Shown: positions 1-11,374 of the stretch, in pieces | How positions within the stretch are numbered: the stretch's first letter is position 1 | How the letters are laid out: each line of letters starts with the position of its first letter | From: Litoditis marina | Taxonomy: Eukaryota > Nematoda > Chromadorea > Rhabditida > Rhabditidae | DNA: 64,000 nt | Reading direction: 5' to 3' | Assembly: GCA_964036275.1 (NCBI GenBank) | Contig: OZ038440.1 | Span: 7,167,690-7,231,689, forward strand | Notes under the pieces: generated by a model | Databases searched by the model: none | Told to the model about the DNA's origin: nothing | The model's input: only the letters and a program-made list of their open reading frames with translations | Program-made: the position numbers and the translations under genes

Positions 1-2442
1 TCTTAATTTTTCCTCCACAATAGCTTCGACATCAACATTTCTGGAAAACCATGCGAAATACTTTGGGTTCTAGTCATCTACAACTGGATTACATCATTTT
101 GCCTATCAGTAAATATTTTTTCCAAGAATGGTACGTTTCATCTTCTGATCGGTATCGCGTAACTGATGGATGGATAAACAGTATTCTCACCCAACTACAA
201 ACTGTATCGCAGTGGCTCAGCGAAAGGTGAGCCATACTGTTAGTCAAACGCACAGTCACGTGAAACATCTAGAACACATCGGACTTCAGAAACGTGCAAT
301 GACAAAGTGCACTGTTCCTCATCAGAATGCTTTACGTGACTATTCAACTCACTTCTAGTATGAGTGTGCATGCTCAACTGTCTTCCCGTGTCTGTAGTTT
401 GTCTACGCTGAGTTTCGGTCGTGACCACGAACCAATATGTAGATCAAACTACAACTCAGTTACGGTAAGAACAACTTCGTTTCAAGAATATAGTATAACT
501 ATTCGACTAGTTCAATGTTCGGAACGGGCGGTACCGTCCGAAAACCACTCATTCCAAAGGAATGATTTCATATTTCGTCGCAACCACACCTGAAGATTTA
601 TTTGATAGTTTTTCGTCGTTACGATTGTAGGTGAAAACGTGCTTCGGACACTCCGAAGAACGATCACTTTTAGAAAAAAGAGAACAAGCGATCTCTATAG
701 ATTGGCGGGGAACACACGAGAAATAAAACACATCTCCGATAATATAGGGGGGGGGCATATCAGTTGTAGTCTGATGTATGACACAGCAGAAACGGAAAAC
801 TTCACTACAGCGGGACTGATTAGAAATAAAGCGTACAGTACTGACTATAATATATGCTGTTCCTTTAGTGTTGTATGAAGTGCGCACGTGAAACAAAGAG
901 GTGGTGCATTTCTCGTAAAGGAGTGACAATTTAGGAAAAATCGAGCTTGAAGACTATGTTTCATTCATTTGATGTGTTTTTAGTTCGAACCCTATGATTT
1001 GCTGTTGTTAGTTTTTTTTTGAACTATCAGTGAACCTCGGACACTTCTGCACGAGGCACTTTTATGACAGCCCACAAAAATACTAATGATAAAGTTTTAA
1101 AGTAGTACATAACAGTATACTTGGACGTGTACACACATGGAAAACTGAATGAGAGACTTGGAAAAGTGTTTCATCGATTCGGCCACTTGATAACTATACT
1201 CTTACTTCGACATCGGTTCGATATAGGTTAGAAGTTCCAGTTGAGCCAGTTCGAATTTCTCATAGACCTAGACCTAAAAGAGGTCAGATGCAATATATTA
1301 ACCAAAAATGTTTACCCTTACTGTGGTGTCATTTTGCCTTAATCTGCCGTACGTTTTCTTAGTCTACCGTGGTTAGTTTTATCCCGCTGAGTTTCAATCG
1401 TAAGCGAAAATTATGATGTGCAGGTCCTCAGTTGTGGTAATCCCCCATATGTATTACAAATGACAAACTTTTTCAGTCTGGAGAATTCCGAGTTCGCGTG
1501 GAATTGCCTAGTATTTCGAAATGCTCCTGTTTGCCTTGATGATAACGACGATAATTAATCATCCACTCGTCGCACCCCGGAAACTATCCGTAGATAAACT
1601 TCTACATTCGACGAACAATTAGGGGATATAAAAAAAGAACAAAGCTGAAAGGTAGTTTAGTTAGTCGAAAGGGCGCATTGATCATAGCTCTCAATCAATA
1701 ATTGTGCTTTTCGCTTTGTTCTGATGTGTTTGTAGTTTAATACTCTAAGTTTCAAACTACGGCGCAATAATGAGAGAAAGCTATCCCCTGATTGTTCGGC
1801 GAATGTAGAAGTTTATGCAGCGTAAAAATAAGAAAACGTTTCTGAACAAAAAACTATAGATTTCAAATAACTCTGAAAGACAACTGTGTTCCTTAATTGA
1901 GACCAATAAGAAAATAACACTTTAGCACAGCACTTTATTCGAGCATTTGGGCTGAAATGAGAAAGAGCTGGCAAATTCATATTATTACAGAAACTACAAA
2001 CATGAACCAAATCGTCTCGTAGGTATGAAATTGAAGATTAATAATGTGAGAAACATAGAAACTCAGATATATCTAAAACTAGTGCAATTTTGACCTGTAT
2101 AAGCAGAGTTATCTTATTTACATCTCCTGTTAACAATCAGCTGTAAGCGAAAAATCCCATGGGAATGTATAACTAATCCAAGCATTGTTTTTGTACAACG
2201 ACTAGTTGGTGAAGAATGACAATACGGGTATATTATACACTTCGCTTCACACATCTGTAACCCCTTACGATGATGCCATAGGCTGAGACAGTCTGCGTCT
2301 CTCTGACCTGTCACTATCTCGTCGACAACTCCACAAAAGTCGCTAGGAGTCGTTTGAGTAGAGACTACTCTCAAGTCAATATTATACTTGTAAAGGGTTG
2401 AGAATGAATGAATCAGACTATATAAACAGAAATAGTAGAGTT
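1..2442. other. Intergenic, no gene recognised
   Basis: I see no convincing coding exon here. The open frames on both strands have no recognisable domain and no supported splice partners. The stretch holds one MITE (1592-1817) and two occurrences of the window-wide motif TGTAGTTTG / CAAACTACA (about 393 and 442). The 3' UTR of the minus-strand galectin gene presumably extends leftwards from 2443 into this stretch; I did not see a clear AATAAA on the minus strand. Confidence 0.6.
1592..1817. mobile_element. Small TIR element (MITE), about 226 bp
   Basis: The left end reads AAACTTCTACATTCGACGAA with AATTAGGGGATA following. The right end is its inverted copy, TATCCCCTGATTGTTCGGCG with AATGTAGAAGTTTAT following. 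The arms are about 36 bp with roughly three mismatches. The interior carries TTTGTAGTTTAA and CAAACTAC facing each other, the same motif pair dispersed through this window. No coding capacity; no clear target duplication found. Confidence 0.6.
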
Positions 2443-3890
2443 TCACTGTTGAACTCCCTTGTGCACCACACGCTGCAGCACAATATCCCCCTCGACGGTG
2501 ACACGATCAATGGTAACTGGGTCGTCTCCGGTACGGTAGGAGAACTTCACAAAAGGGGTACCATCCACATCAACCTGAAAATAACTGCCAGCTGTACACC
2601 CATCCCAACGGCAGATTTTCTATTATAAGTTCTCTCAACCACAATTTCCCGATCTTAACAATATTGTCCGCTCGACTATTATTCAAAATGAGCTGTTTAC
2701 GTGTTACGACAACTCGTCGTGTTTGATGGCAAATAGCAATTTAAGAATTCTGATAGGAAAACAGATTATTTCCTTGCGACTAGTCAGACTTTAGTTGTCC
2801 ATGTGCCCACTCTTCAATAAAGATAGATCAACGTACCGCCACACTTCTCCCGTAGGCGTGGAAGACAACATCATGGGTTATTCCCCTATGGAAGGGGAAC
2901 TTTCCGTCACGCTCCTCGGTCAACCATTTCCCGTCCTTCGTACTGTTCCGTACCACGATTGCCTGAAGGAGATAATAAAAAGAAAGTGTTCAATAAACAA
3001 TGCTAGTAGCAAACTTTGCATGACTTTGATTTGGAGTCCTGAAACTTTTTGCAGTAACCAAAGTTATGACAACTTTATCAATTCGCAAGCGCCTATTGGG
3101 AAACCGCTTCTCGCAAATCTCCCATATGTCTGTCCAAGTTTTACATAACCAGAGGCCGCCCTTGTATACAACGTACCGATGAGCAAGTTAACAATTATTA
3201 ATACCGGTCAAAAAAAGAGCACGCGTTAAATCAACTGTACCAACCTTTTCCTTGCCAACATCAATTCTGACATCAAAGTGGAACATGTGTTCCCCCTTGG
3301 ACTTGAGGTTGATGGTGAACTTCTTCCCGGAGACGAAGGGGGTGAGGGTGAAGCGGAGGGTCTGCGGGGACACGAAGCCACCCTCTGGCACTGGCCACAC
3401 GAACGGAAGCGTCTAGAAGGAGAATTGTATCAACATTCCAGTAAATTTGTTCGAATATCTTGAAAAAAAAAACAGGAAACGAATATCTTGAAAAAAAACA
3501 GTACGCTCTCTTTGCTAAAATCCTGAAAATGTGGCTACCATCGCGGCCAAACTCCATGAAATTGACCGTGTTCTTCTGTTTTCGTGGCTTCTTTTTAACC
3601 TTAAACTGTCGAATCTCTCTAGTTTATCCGGAAACAAATGTTTATTTTCTATTTAGGATTGATTTCACGCTGCAGTTTCGCTGTTTTCCAACTCGATCAC
3701 CATTCACCACCCAGACGCGACTGACAACCATTTTAGTTTGTATCAATACAATACATTTCTTTTGAATATTTGGCTCAATAAATATCCCATATCACTGTCG
3801 ACTGACCGGTCGATCAATGGTCGTGACCTTTTCCTCCTTTGCAGGGGCTGGCGTTGTCACCAGCGGCTGTCCAGAACTGTCCAGCCGGAT
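2443..3890 (-). CDS. Galectin carbohydrate-recognition domain (C-terminal CRD), 4 exons
   Basis: Minus-strand exons 3890-3807, 3412-3245, 2962-2837 and 2619-2443 (stop 2445-2443) join in phase 0 throughout and give about 184 residues plus stop. Exon 1 is a Pro/Ala/Lys linker ([12 protein letters not shown]). The remainder is a galectin fold: [16 protein letters not shown], then MFHFDVRID, then [18 protein letters not shown] and FPFHRG, then [17 protein letters not shown] and [13 protein letters not shown]. Galectins bind beta-galactosides. The sugar-contact set is partly altered: HxNPR appears as H-F-D-V-R (Asp for Asn, Val for Pro), while the Trp and E-E-R of the WxxEER stretch are kept. The first exon has no Met and looks like an inter-CRD linker, so this is probably the second half of a tandem-repeat galectin whose first domain lies at 10059-11374. 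Sugar preference cannot be inferred. Confidence 0.9.
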
Positions 3891-4788
3891 CTGAGATAAA
3901 GAATAAATATCAAATGACGGTATCAGATTTAAATTGAAATGCGGAAAATGAAACTTTTCCAATATTTTCGCGATATCCAAAAATCAATTAAACGCTTTTC
4001 CACTAGTGAACACAACTCCTTCCTCCCTGTACAAATCATTCATTATTATGAACAAAAGTTTATTTTCATGCAATGTGACCAATACATAAATGTTTACAAA
4101 TTGAATCAATGACAAAAGCGGATACCGCCACCACCTAATAAAATACAATTTTAGAATGACAATAATGGTTGTTTGTATTTTGAAATAATTTAGGATCTAA
4201 TTTATGCTTATAACACAACGTAGTCATAAGTCTTGTAAGGTACTTCGAATGATTTGAACTAACCATCTCAATACACTATTTTCGTGTTGCGCCTGCGCCT
4301 TATAGTTTGACTAGTACGGTCAATTGATTGCCTTCAGAATGTCTTTTCATAAAACACACCATTCAATTTGAAAAAAGCCAGATACAGTTTTGCATAATTA
4401 CTGAGCTTAGATAATATATTACAGTACTGACATGGTTTTATCAGCTCAGAGCTAACTAACAAAAAGTTAAGTATCAATCTTAATACACTGGCAAATACTT
4501 TATACTTTGAGAACTTTAAGGAACAAAATGCAAGTGAATATTTAATATATTCAGATTGTATAGAACAGAGGACAGAGAAGTGAGACATTGAGACAAAACA
4601 ACAACGTGGAGAATCAGTCTGCGAGATCGGCAACTAATCATCAGATGTAGAGGAGACCTACAACTACAGAGAATCAAGTATGAAACAAGAAAAGGTTAAA
4701 AAGGTGGTGAGTGAAAAAGTAACGGACAAGGGACAAGAAAATATAAAGCGTTCACATTTCAATCTCAACGACTCTGAAAAACCGCTGC

Positions 4789-4878
4789 AACTTAAAATAC
4801 CGGACTCGCCAACTTTGTAACTTAAAATACCGGGCTCGCTCGATTTGTAACTTAAAACACCGGGGTCAGTCCAGACGG
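4789..4878. repeat. Three-copy 30-bp tandem repeat
   Basis: AACTTAAAATAC begins at 4789 and 4819, and AACTTAAAACAC at 4849, exactly 30 bp apart, each followed by a CCGG-GTC/CTCG segment. It lies between the galectin linker exon and the retroelement. The ORF crossing it on the minus strand is the repeat read through (LSYK-GIL repeated) and is not a gene. Confidence 0.8.
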
Positions 4879-5159
4879 CTTGGCGCACGGAGTATGCGCC
4901 AGCAGATTGATGGACGCGATTGTGGATACCGCTGCTTATTTTCACTTATTTTCAACAGAATGGTTTTCAATTTTCTGAAATTTCTTTGTTTAAATTTGTT
5001 TTTACCTTCTATTTGTTTGTGTAAATGAATCAAAAGTTGTTTTCAAAAGCGTAGAAGGTTGTTTAATCATTACCGTACGTTCTGAGGTTCCGAATTCAAG
5101 CTTTATCTTTTGAAACGTGTTTTTGCCTGATAATTTTTCCATCAGAGCGTCATATTAAC

Positions 5160-8100
5160 AAAAAACTGTTTCCAAAACAACTGCTGACTGGGGGATGTAA
5201 AGGCCTGCCTCCCCCTGGTGAATAAGGCCTTCTAACACTCTCCACAACCCTCAAACCGACTCCCATAATAACTGGTATAGTTCTGTGACCAGAAGTGGGA
5301 ATCGCAATCATATTGTTCCTACTTCGTTTTCAAATGAGAAGGGTAGAAGGTGTAATCGGGGCAACTGTAGAATTTGTGATCTAATTAATTTTGAATCCAC
5401 TAGCGCTTGTACCGTAACACGTAACGTGTACGCCACCAACAAACCGAAGGAGGTTAACTGCAATACCAAAAATGTTGTTTTTATGGTAACCTGTGGAACC
5501 TGCTCCTCACAATACGTGGGAGAAACTACTCAGAGTTTAAGGAATAGGATAAATCAGCATTTGCTATCATTTAAAAAATCTAATCTGAACACTTTCGTGT
5601 CTAAACATTTTTTAGAAACAGGACATGATCCTAATAATGTTAGAATTGACATTTTAGATCATGTAAATCATAGTAATCAATCACCAAAGTCAATGTTGCG
5701 TGACCAAGAATTACTTTGGATTAAAATTATGCTCACTTGTTACCCACTTGGTCTAAACGACCAGATCAAAGGCTTTGGTAATATTTCAAACCATACCAAC
5801 CCACTGTCAAAAAACTCACATCCATACTTTGTTATGTCAACTCCAATCAAAGGAAATAGTCATGAAAGAAAACGTAGATCCCGTAAACTTCAAAAAGTTC
5901 ATCGAACGGAAGATAGTCTTTTGGACACTCTACAGCGAATGAACGGCCGTGAATTATATATTTTATCTCGTTCTTTAACCAACATTGAAAAGAATGTACT
6001 TACCAATTTTGCCTGTTCGAATGATTTCGAGAACCTCACTCTCAATATGAAGTATAAGATATACAGCCTTATCAGCAATCATTTTTGGGCGAAAAGTTCG
6101 GTCGTGAAAAAGACCCCTACATTAAGTATCAAACTGGATTTTATTTCTAAAAAACTAGAGAAAATTCATTTACCCAGTCTCATAAATAACAATAAAATTA
6201 AAAGTTTATTGAGAGATATCACTTCAGTGAACGATGCTTTTATTCGAACTATCTATACTTACGATGAACCAATTTCATTGAAAATTTTCAATTATAATAA
6301 ATTTCTCCGAGATATGGATGACTACAAAAAACATCTCATTCTTTCTAATGATTGTGAGTGCACACTCTCTCGTAATTCAACTTACGTTGATCCAACACAT
6401 CGTCATATATGCACTGGCGACCTCAATATCATAGAAAACACCCGTTTACGAAAACTACTATCATTGGGAACCGAATATCGTACACATAATACAACAACTT
6501 CGGCGGACTTTGTTCAACTAGCTATCTCAGCCAAACTTAAGATAACAGAAAGCTTGAAAAAGAAATTTAAACCTACGCAAGATAAACTTGCCCATTTCAG
6601 TTCTGTATTTGACACAGAAGTTATTGATAAAGTTCGCTCTCGTTCAAACTTGTTAACCGTTGAAGAAAAAGAAGAATTAATTCTCTCTGCTAAAGATTTT
6701 ATGGACCTCAAGAGTTTGAAAGCAAAATACATTATTACCTGTGTGGATAAAGCCTCTAGCAATTATGCACTTATATGCCCAAAGTTCTATCTCCAACAAA
6801 TGGAGAATGAAATGAGTAGAAACAATCTCAATAATATTACTTACCAACTTTCTAATCTTAACATACAACATGTGCTTGAAAGACACCGACGAATTCATAA
6901 CTCACTCAGCCTTAAAAATTCTGACGATAATATCAGTTTACCTCTAATTTACGTTATACCAAAGATGCATAAACAACCTATAAAGTTCAGATTCATAAGT
7001 GGAGCCAAACATAGCAGTTTAAAAACACTTTCTGTCACTTTACAAATCATTCTAAAACATGTTAGAGTGCATTTCAAAAACCTATGCAATGTCATATTCG
7101 AAAGAACCGGTGTCAAAATGTTTTGGGCAGTTGATAATAGTTTCACAGTAGTTAAAGATATTCTGAAAATTATACCAAACTCGGACACCCGAATATTTTC
7201 AGCAGACTTCACCAGTCTATTTACCAATTTACCACATAGTGTTGTTAAATCAAGCATGTATGGACTATTGGAGATTTGTATGAAAAACCAAAACTATGTA
7301 CACATTGACGGTAACTATTGTAATTACTCCTCAAGTAGTTCAGGGAAAGGAAATTATTATACAAAAAACGAAGTATTCTATATGATATGTTCCTTACTTG
7401 ACAATAGCTTTGTTAACTATGCTGGTTCTGTATATCAACAAAAGTTTGGTATCCCACAAGGTGCGAATTGCTCCCCACAAATAGCTGATCTCACATTGTC
7501 ATTCATGGAGTACAAATTCATGAAGTCAACTATTTCTGCTGTAGGAAATTTCGTAGCTAGAAAATATAATAACAGTTATAGATATATAGATGATGTTTTA
7601 CATATATCTCATCACTGTGAAGATTTCAAAGAAAATATTCCTCTAATTTATGATCCTACACTTAACTTAGAGCCTACTGCAGATATTAAGCTTGAATGTG
7701 ATTTTCTTGACTTGGAAATAAAGTTAAACCGAAATAATATTGTTACGTCACTTTTCAATAAAACTGACATATACAAATTCAGAGTACTTCGTTACCCTAA
7801 TTTTCATTCTAATATTGACACAAGGTCTGGTTTGAATACCATAGCTGGGGAAATAATTCGTTTTTCTCGAACGTGTTGCTTGTATACTGATTTCGAGGAC
7901 AGGATTGTCCAACTAGTTAGTTTCTATAAAATCAACTCTTGGCCATTAACAATGCTAGTTAATCGCATATTTAGAGTTCTCCACAATAATCCACTCATTA
8001 AACGAAAATATGGACTAGAAAAGAACATTCCCATTACTCTTTTATATAAAATGAGAGAAGTCTAATATTGATCGACACATATCTGTTTGCCATTGGGCAC

Positions 8101-8340
8101 GTCCTATCCAGCCACTCATTGTCACTCTCCATCCAAATAATAGTTGCTAGCTAGTTACATTCTGGACTATCTAATTTCTCTCTAAATTCTCTTTTCTCTC
8201 CTCTAAATTTCTTGAAATAGTTTCACTAGGTTAACTAAGAACAGGTCATCTACTGATGAGGGCTCCCTGTTTGACATATCCTTTGTATATTTCGCTTACT
8301 TGGTTTGTCTGTTTGTTTGTTTGTTTGTTTGTAACCGATT
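5160..8340 (+). mobile_element. Penelope-like retroelement, approximate extent
   Basis: The ORF is open from 5222, after a stop at 5219-5221, to 8065. The bounds are approximate. The right end is placed near a (GTTT)n run at about 8308-8331; the left end could be anywhere upstream of 5222. About 190 bp after the stop, CTACTGATGAGGGCTCCC (8253-8270) resembles the conserved 5' half of a hammerhead ribozyme core, but the expected GAAA is not in place. The element is antisense to the galectin exons on either side and occupies what would be their intron. No target duplication was identified. Confidence 0.6.
5285..8065 (+). CDS. Penelope-like element polyprotein: N-terminal GIY-YIG nuclease plus reverse transcriptase
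   Basis: An uninterrupted frame of 926 residues from a GTG; the frame stays open to 5222 with no upstream ATG, so the true start is uncertain and the 5' end may be truncated. Domains in order: a Cys cluster (C23, C28, C31); a GIY-YIG endonuclease at about 65-160 with VFMVTCGTCSSQYVGET (Cys pair between the GIY-like and YVG elements), R86/R88, catalytic Glu142 in RDQELLW, and N158; then reverse transcriptase with motif A FSADFTSLFTNLP (about 637), motif B GIPQGANCSPQ (722), motif C YRYIDDVL (765), FLDLEIKLN (about 806) and RVLRYPNFHSNI (about 835). There is no nuclease after the RT. This order, nuclease first, is that of the domain-permuted PLE clade (Naiad/Chlamys-type), unlike classical Penelope with a C-terminal nuclease. 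The intact frame and motifs suggest a young, possibly active copy. Placement in the Naiad group is from memory of the family layout and not from a tree. Confidence 0.93.
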   Translation: MTRSGNRNHIVPTSFSNEKGRRCNRGNCRICDLINFESTSACTVTRNVYATNKPKEVNCNTKNVVFMVTCGTCSSQYVGETTQSLRNRINQHLLSFKKSNLNTFVSKHFLETGHDPNNVRIDILDHVNHSNQSPKSMLRDQELLWIKIMLTCYPLGLNDQIKGFGNISNHTNPLSKNSHPYFVMSTPIKGNSHERKRRSRKLQKVHRTEDSLLDTLQRMNGRELYILSRSLTNIEKNVLTNFACSNDFENLTLNMKYKIYSLISNHFWAKSSVVKKTPTLSIKLDFISKKLEKIHLPSLINNNKIKSLLRDITSVNDAFIRTIYTYDEPISLKIFNYNKFLRDMDDYKKHLILSNDCECTLSRNSTYVDPTHRHICTGDLNIIENTRLRKLLSLGTEYRTHNTTTSADFVQLAISAKLKITESLKKKFKPTQDKLAHFSSVFDTEVIDKVRSRSNLLTVEEKEELILSAKDFMDLKSLKAKYIITCVDKASSNYALICPKFYLQQMENEMSRNNLNNITYQLSNLNIQHVLERHRRIHNSLSLKNSDDNISLPLIYVIPKMHKQPIKFRFISGAKHSSLKTLSVTLQIILKHVRVHFKNLCNVIFERTGVKMFWAVDNSFTVVKDILKIIPNSDTRIFSADFTSLFTNLPHSVVKSSMYGLLEICMKNQNYVHIDGNYCNYSSSSSGKGNYYTKNEVFYMICSLLDNSFVNYAGSVYQQKFGIPQGANCSPQIADLTLSFMEYKFMKSTISAVGNFVARKYNNSYRYIDDVLHISHHCEDFKENIPLIYDPTLNLEPTADIKLECDFLDLEIKLNRNNIVTSLFNKTDIYKFRVLRYPNFHSNIDTRSGLNTIAGEIIRFSRTCCLYTDFEDRIVQLVSFYKINSWPLTMLVNRIFRVLHNNPLIKRKYGLEKNIPITLLYKMREV

Positions 8341-8751
8341 CCATCATTTTTGCACTTTTAGCCGGAAAATGGGCCGAAAACTGAAGCCGGCGATTTTTCC
8401 AGCTAAGACGTGAGATAACGTGAGATTTCATTTTCCAAATCGGTTGCTGCTGGGCAGTTTTGCAATAGCAAGTGCATCCTAACTGGGTAGACGAGTTTCA
8501 CGCCGTCACGTTCAACAGGAATGGCTCAACAGGGTAGGAAAATGGGTATAAAAGCGCGACGGAAAGGGGGAGAGCCATTCGAACGCTATGTTCGCTCCGA
8601 GGATGCCCGCCATGGACTGGAGCTGCTGCTGTGGACTGGATTAGAGAAAAAGAAACTCTGCACCCCAAAAAATGTGGACAAAAATAATTTTTTTACTGTG
8701 TTGTTCTCGGGTTTTGCTGTTTTGAAACTAATTGTTGTTACGGGTCACTTC

Positions 8752-9182
8752 CGCGCCCCATGTTAGAAAGAGGTCTCGCGCTCTATGTTAAGGAAAAGTC
8801 TCACGCTCTATGTTAGAGAGAAGTCGCGCGCCCTATGTTAGATAGAGCTCCCGCGCCCTATGTTAGGGAGAACTCCCGCGCCCTATGTTGGAGAGAGGTC
8901 TCGAGTTCTCTGTTATGGAAAGGTCTCACGCTCTATGTTAGATAGAGGTCTCGCGCCCTATGTTAGGGAGAACTCCCGTGCCCTATATTAGGGAGAAGTC
9001 TGGCGCCCTACGTCGAGAAGTCTCGCGCCCTACGTTAGAGAGAACTCCCGCGCCCTATGTTAGAGAGAGGTCTCAAGTTCTCTGTTAGGGGAATGTCACA
9101 CGCTCTATGTTAGAAAGAGGTCTCGCGCCCTATGTTAGGGAGAAGTATCGCGCCCTATGTTGACAAGTCTCGCGCTCTATGT

Positions 9183-9248
<66 letters not shown>

Positions 9249-9430
9249 TCTCGCGCCCTATGTTGAAAGGTCTCGCGCTCTATGTTAGAGAGAGATCTCG
9301 CGCCCTATGTTGAAAGGTCTCGCGCTCTATGTTAGAGAGAGATCTCGCGCTTTATGTTAAAGAGAGATGTTCCGCTCTATGTTGGAGAGAGATGTCCTGC
9401 TTCATGTAGTAGAAATCATTGCGCCTCATG
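8752..9430. repeat. Minisatellite with about 30-bp units and internal (GA)n
   Basis: More than twenty degenerate units of the form TCTCGCGCCCTATGTTAGAG with short spacers. Variants replace CCC by CTC or TTA, and a pure (GA)n tract of about 65 bp interrupts at 9183-9248. It lies directly downstream of a TATAAAAG (8548-8555) and a GC-rich stretch. No protein frame is conserved across units. It lies in the same inter-exon gap of the galectin locus as the retroelement. Confidence 0.85.
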
Positions 9431-10058
9431 TTGATAAAAACGTGATAAACGTGGTCGAGACAAACGTGAGTTCAGCAAATGGAGCGAAAATTAAACAAAA
9501 ACTCCTATAAGAGCTCGCCAGCCTGGAATAAAAACAAGGGAGGCGGAGGCGGCTTTAGCCGCCGGCGACCTACCTTGTGGATTGATAATTGCCCGAAATG
9601 TCGAGGTAACTAAAGATTGTAATAGGCAATCTAGGAATTTGCACAGTGCAAATAAATTTCTCTCCTTCTCTCTTTCTCTCTTTTTCTTACTCTATTTCTC
9701 CTGTATCTAGTTACAACTTGGACTCTGTAGCCAATAATTATAATAAGATTACAGCCCGTAAAGTTCTAGACTTCTAAAAACAACCTCTTTATTTAAATTT
9801 ATTGCAAGTCAATTTTGTTGTACTAGTAAAACCCAATACACCGTAAATTCTTGCTTTGGAAAGAGCAAACACTATATAACTTGAAACATGGCGACGGTCT
9901 TTTCAGTCTTTGCGCAAACACGATCATAAAAGAACCGTACACAAATATAGATCTGTCAAGAGTTAGTTGTGGAGAATAGTACAGGAGAGGAATTGAACTT
10001 GATGAAGAACATAACGAAAAGATGTCATATTTTTACCATTGCACATTTTCGCTCTATT
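9431..10058. other. Non-coding stretch between minisatellite and galectin exon
   Basis: Holds a G/C-rich GGCGGAGGCGGC-type patch (9540-9575), AATAAA at about 9650 followed by a C/T tract, and a copy of the dispersed CTTTGGAAAGAGCAAAC motif at about 9856. I looked on the minus strand for the missing second half of the first galectin domain (the VRN...W..EER exon) and did not find it. Confidence 0.5.
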
Positions 10059-11374
10059 CTAAACACAATCCGCCAAGCGTCTGTAACGTTGGACTGACCA
10101 GCCACTGTTCTTCTCGAAGCGAGGATTGAAATGTAGAGCCTTGTTATCCATGTGGTCGCCATTAATGAGCAGACCACAACACAGATCCAAGTTGAATCTG
10201 AAGTTTATATTGAGTTTATTATGGAATCACATTTTTCTCGTTACAGTGTGAACATACGATACGATGCCGAGTAACAAATTTTCATTCAGCCCTCAAGGGT
10301 CTGAACTGTGGGGTGAAAAGAAAAGGGAATAAGAGAAGCATGAATGCTGTACAACGCAGGAACTTATTCTAGTACTGAGAAAATGGAAATACAGAAGGAT
10401 ATGGAAATACAGAACTATGTATTATTCTTACACGAAAACGACAACTTCTAGCAATAATATACCAAAAATTTTCACAACATAAAGGAAAAGAACAGTTATT
10501 AAAAGGTAGCTAATTAGAGAAAACTTGTAAACAATTCGACTCACCTTTTCGACTCGCCAGAAACAATCATCCCGCTAACAACGATCGAGCGACCGGGAAA
10601 TAAGCCTCCCACAATCGCCGAAACAAAGGGAATGTCCTGAAACAGTGCCATCATTATAACATTTTAAGCATTCATTATATTAGTATACTCATAACATTCA
10701 TTATATTAGTGAACTCACTGGATTTTTTCGAATAAATATTTCCGGAGCTCCCAAGTAGAATGAACGTCGCGCCATTGATATTAGATAACGTCAATCCCAA
10801 CGAAAAAACTTCTCGATAGAGTTTACAAAGAAACGTCTCGTAATTAACGTATATGGAACATGTCAAGTTGTTTGAGGGCGCACTATCGAGGTCTGTTGGA
10901 TTATCTCTTCGTGTTACTCTCAAAGCCAACTGGTTTCACTATGCGGGTGCCAATTATGGTCATATATTACGTCTGTCACTACGGGGCGGCTGCACACAAT
11001 AAAACTGATGTTTACAGATTACAGTCCTAGTAATGACACTACACCTAACCCAGCTGACTTGTCCGGTTGGGTCAGTTAAATGACTTCCTTATTTGTGTTA
11101 TACACAATGATCTTTTGTATAATTTTTGTAATAAATGCTACAGTTTACAAATCACGTGCCCTTTTGTTGAAATCGCTCATTATGTGGCAGTTCTGCGACC
11201 AAACTTGCGAAGAAAACTTTTTTCCTAGAAAAGTCAACTAGTGTTTTTCCGTATCATAAAACTTCATTCACTATACTCATCGATTCAAGTTCGATCACAC
11301 AAAAAAGAAACTGAGAAACCAACCGGACATCTAATAACACTCTGTTCGTCCTCCATTGGTGGAGCGGAAGCCAT
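10059..11374 (-). CDS. Galectin N-terminal exons (first half of first CRD)
   Basis: Exon 11374-11324 starts MASAPPMEDEQSVIRCP and ends at a GTTGGT donor. Exon 10636-10545 encodes DIPFVSAIVGGLFPGRS and IVVSGMIVSGESK. Exon 10197 downwards encodes FNLDLCCGLLINGDHMDNKA then LHFNPRFEKNSGW. The phases agree (0, then 2). LHFNPRF is the exact galectin sugar-contact motif, and this is a better match than the C-terminal domain. The last exon either stops at the in-frame TAG at 10061-10059 (total about 93 residues) or splices from a GTCCAA donor at 10094 to the linker exon at 3890, in frame. Either way the expected VRN/W/EER half of this domain is not visible. So this is a tandem galectin with a damaged or divergent first domain, or a truncated separate gene. 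The ATG context and short acidic leader suggest a cytosolic start without signal peptide. Confidence 0.8.

Noticed and set aside
549..929. Minus-strand ORF of 126 codons
   Set aside because: No recognisable domain, no splice borders, composition like chance translation of AT-rich DNA.
8521..8766. Plus-strand ORF of 81 codons next to TATAAAAG
   Set aside because: No domain and it ends in the minisatellite; more likely part of a repeat's regulatory region.
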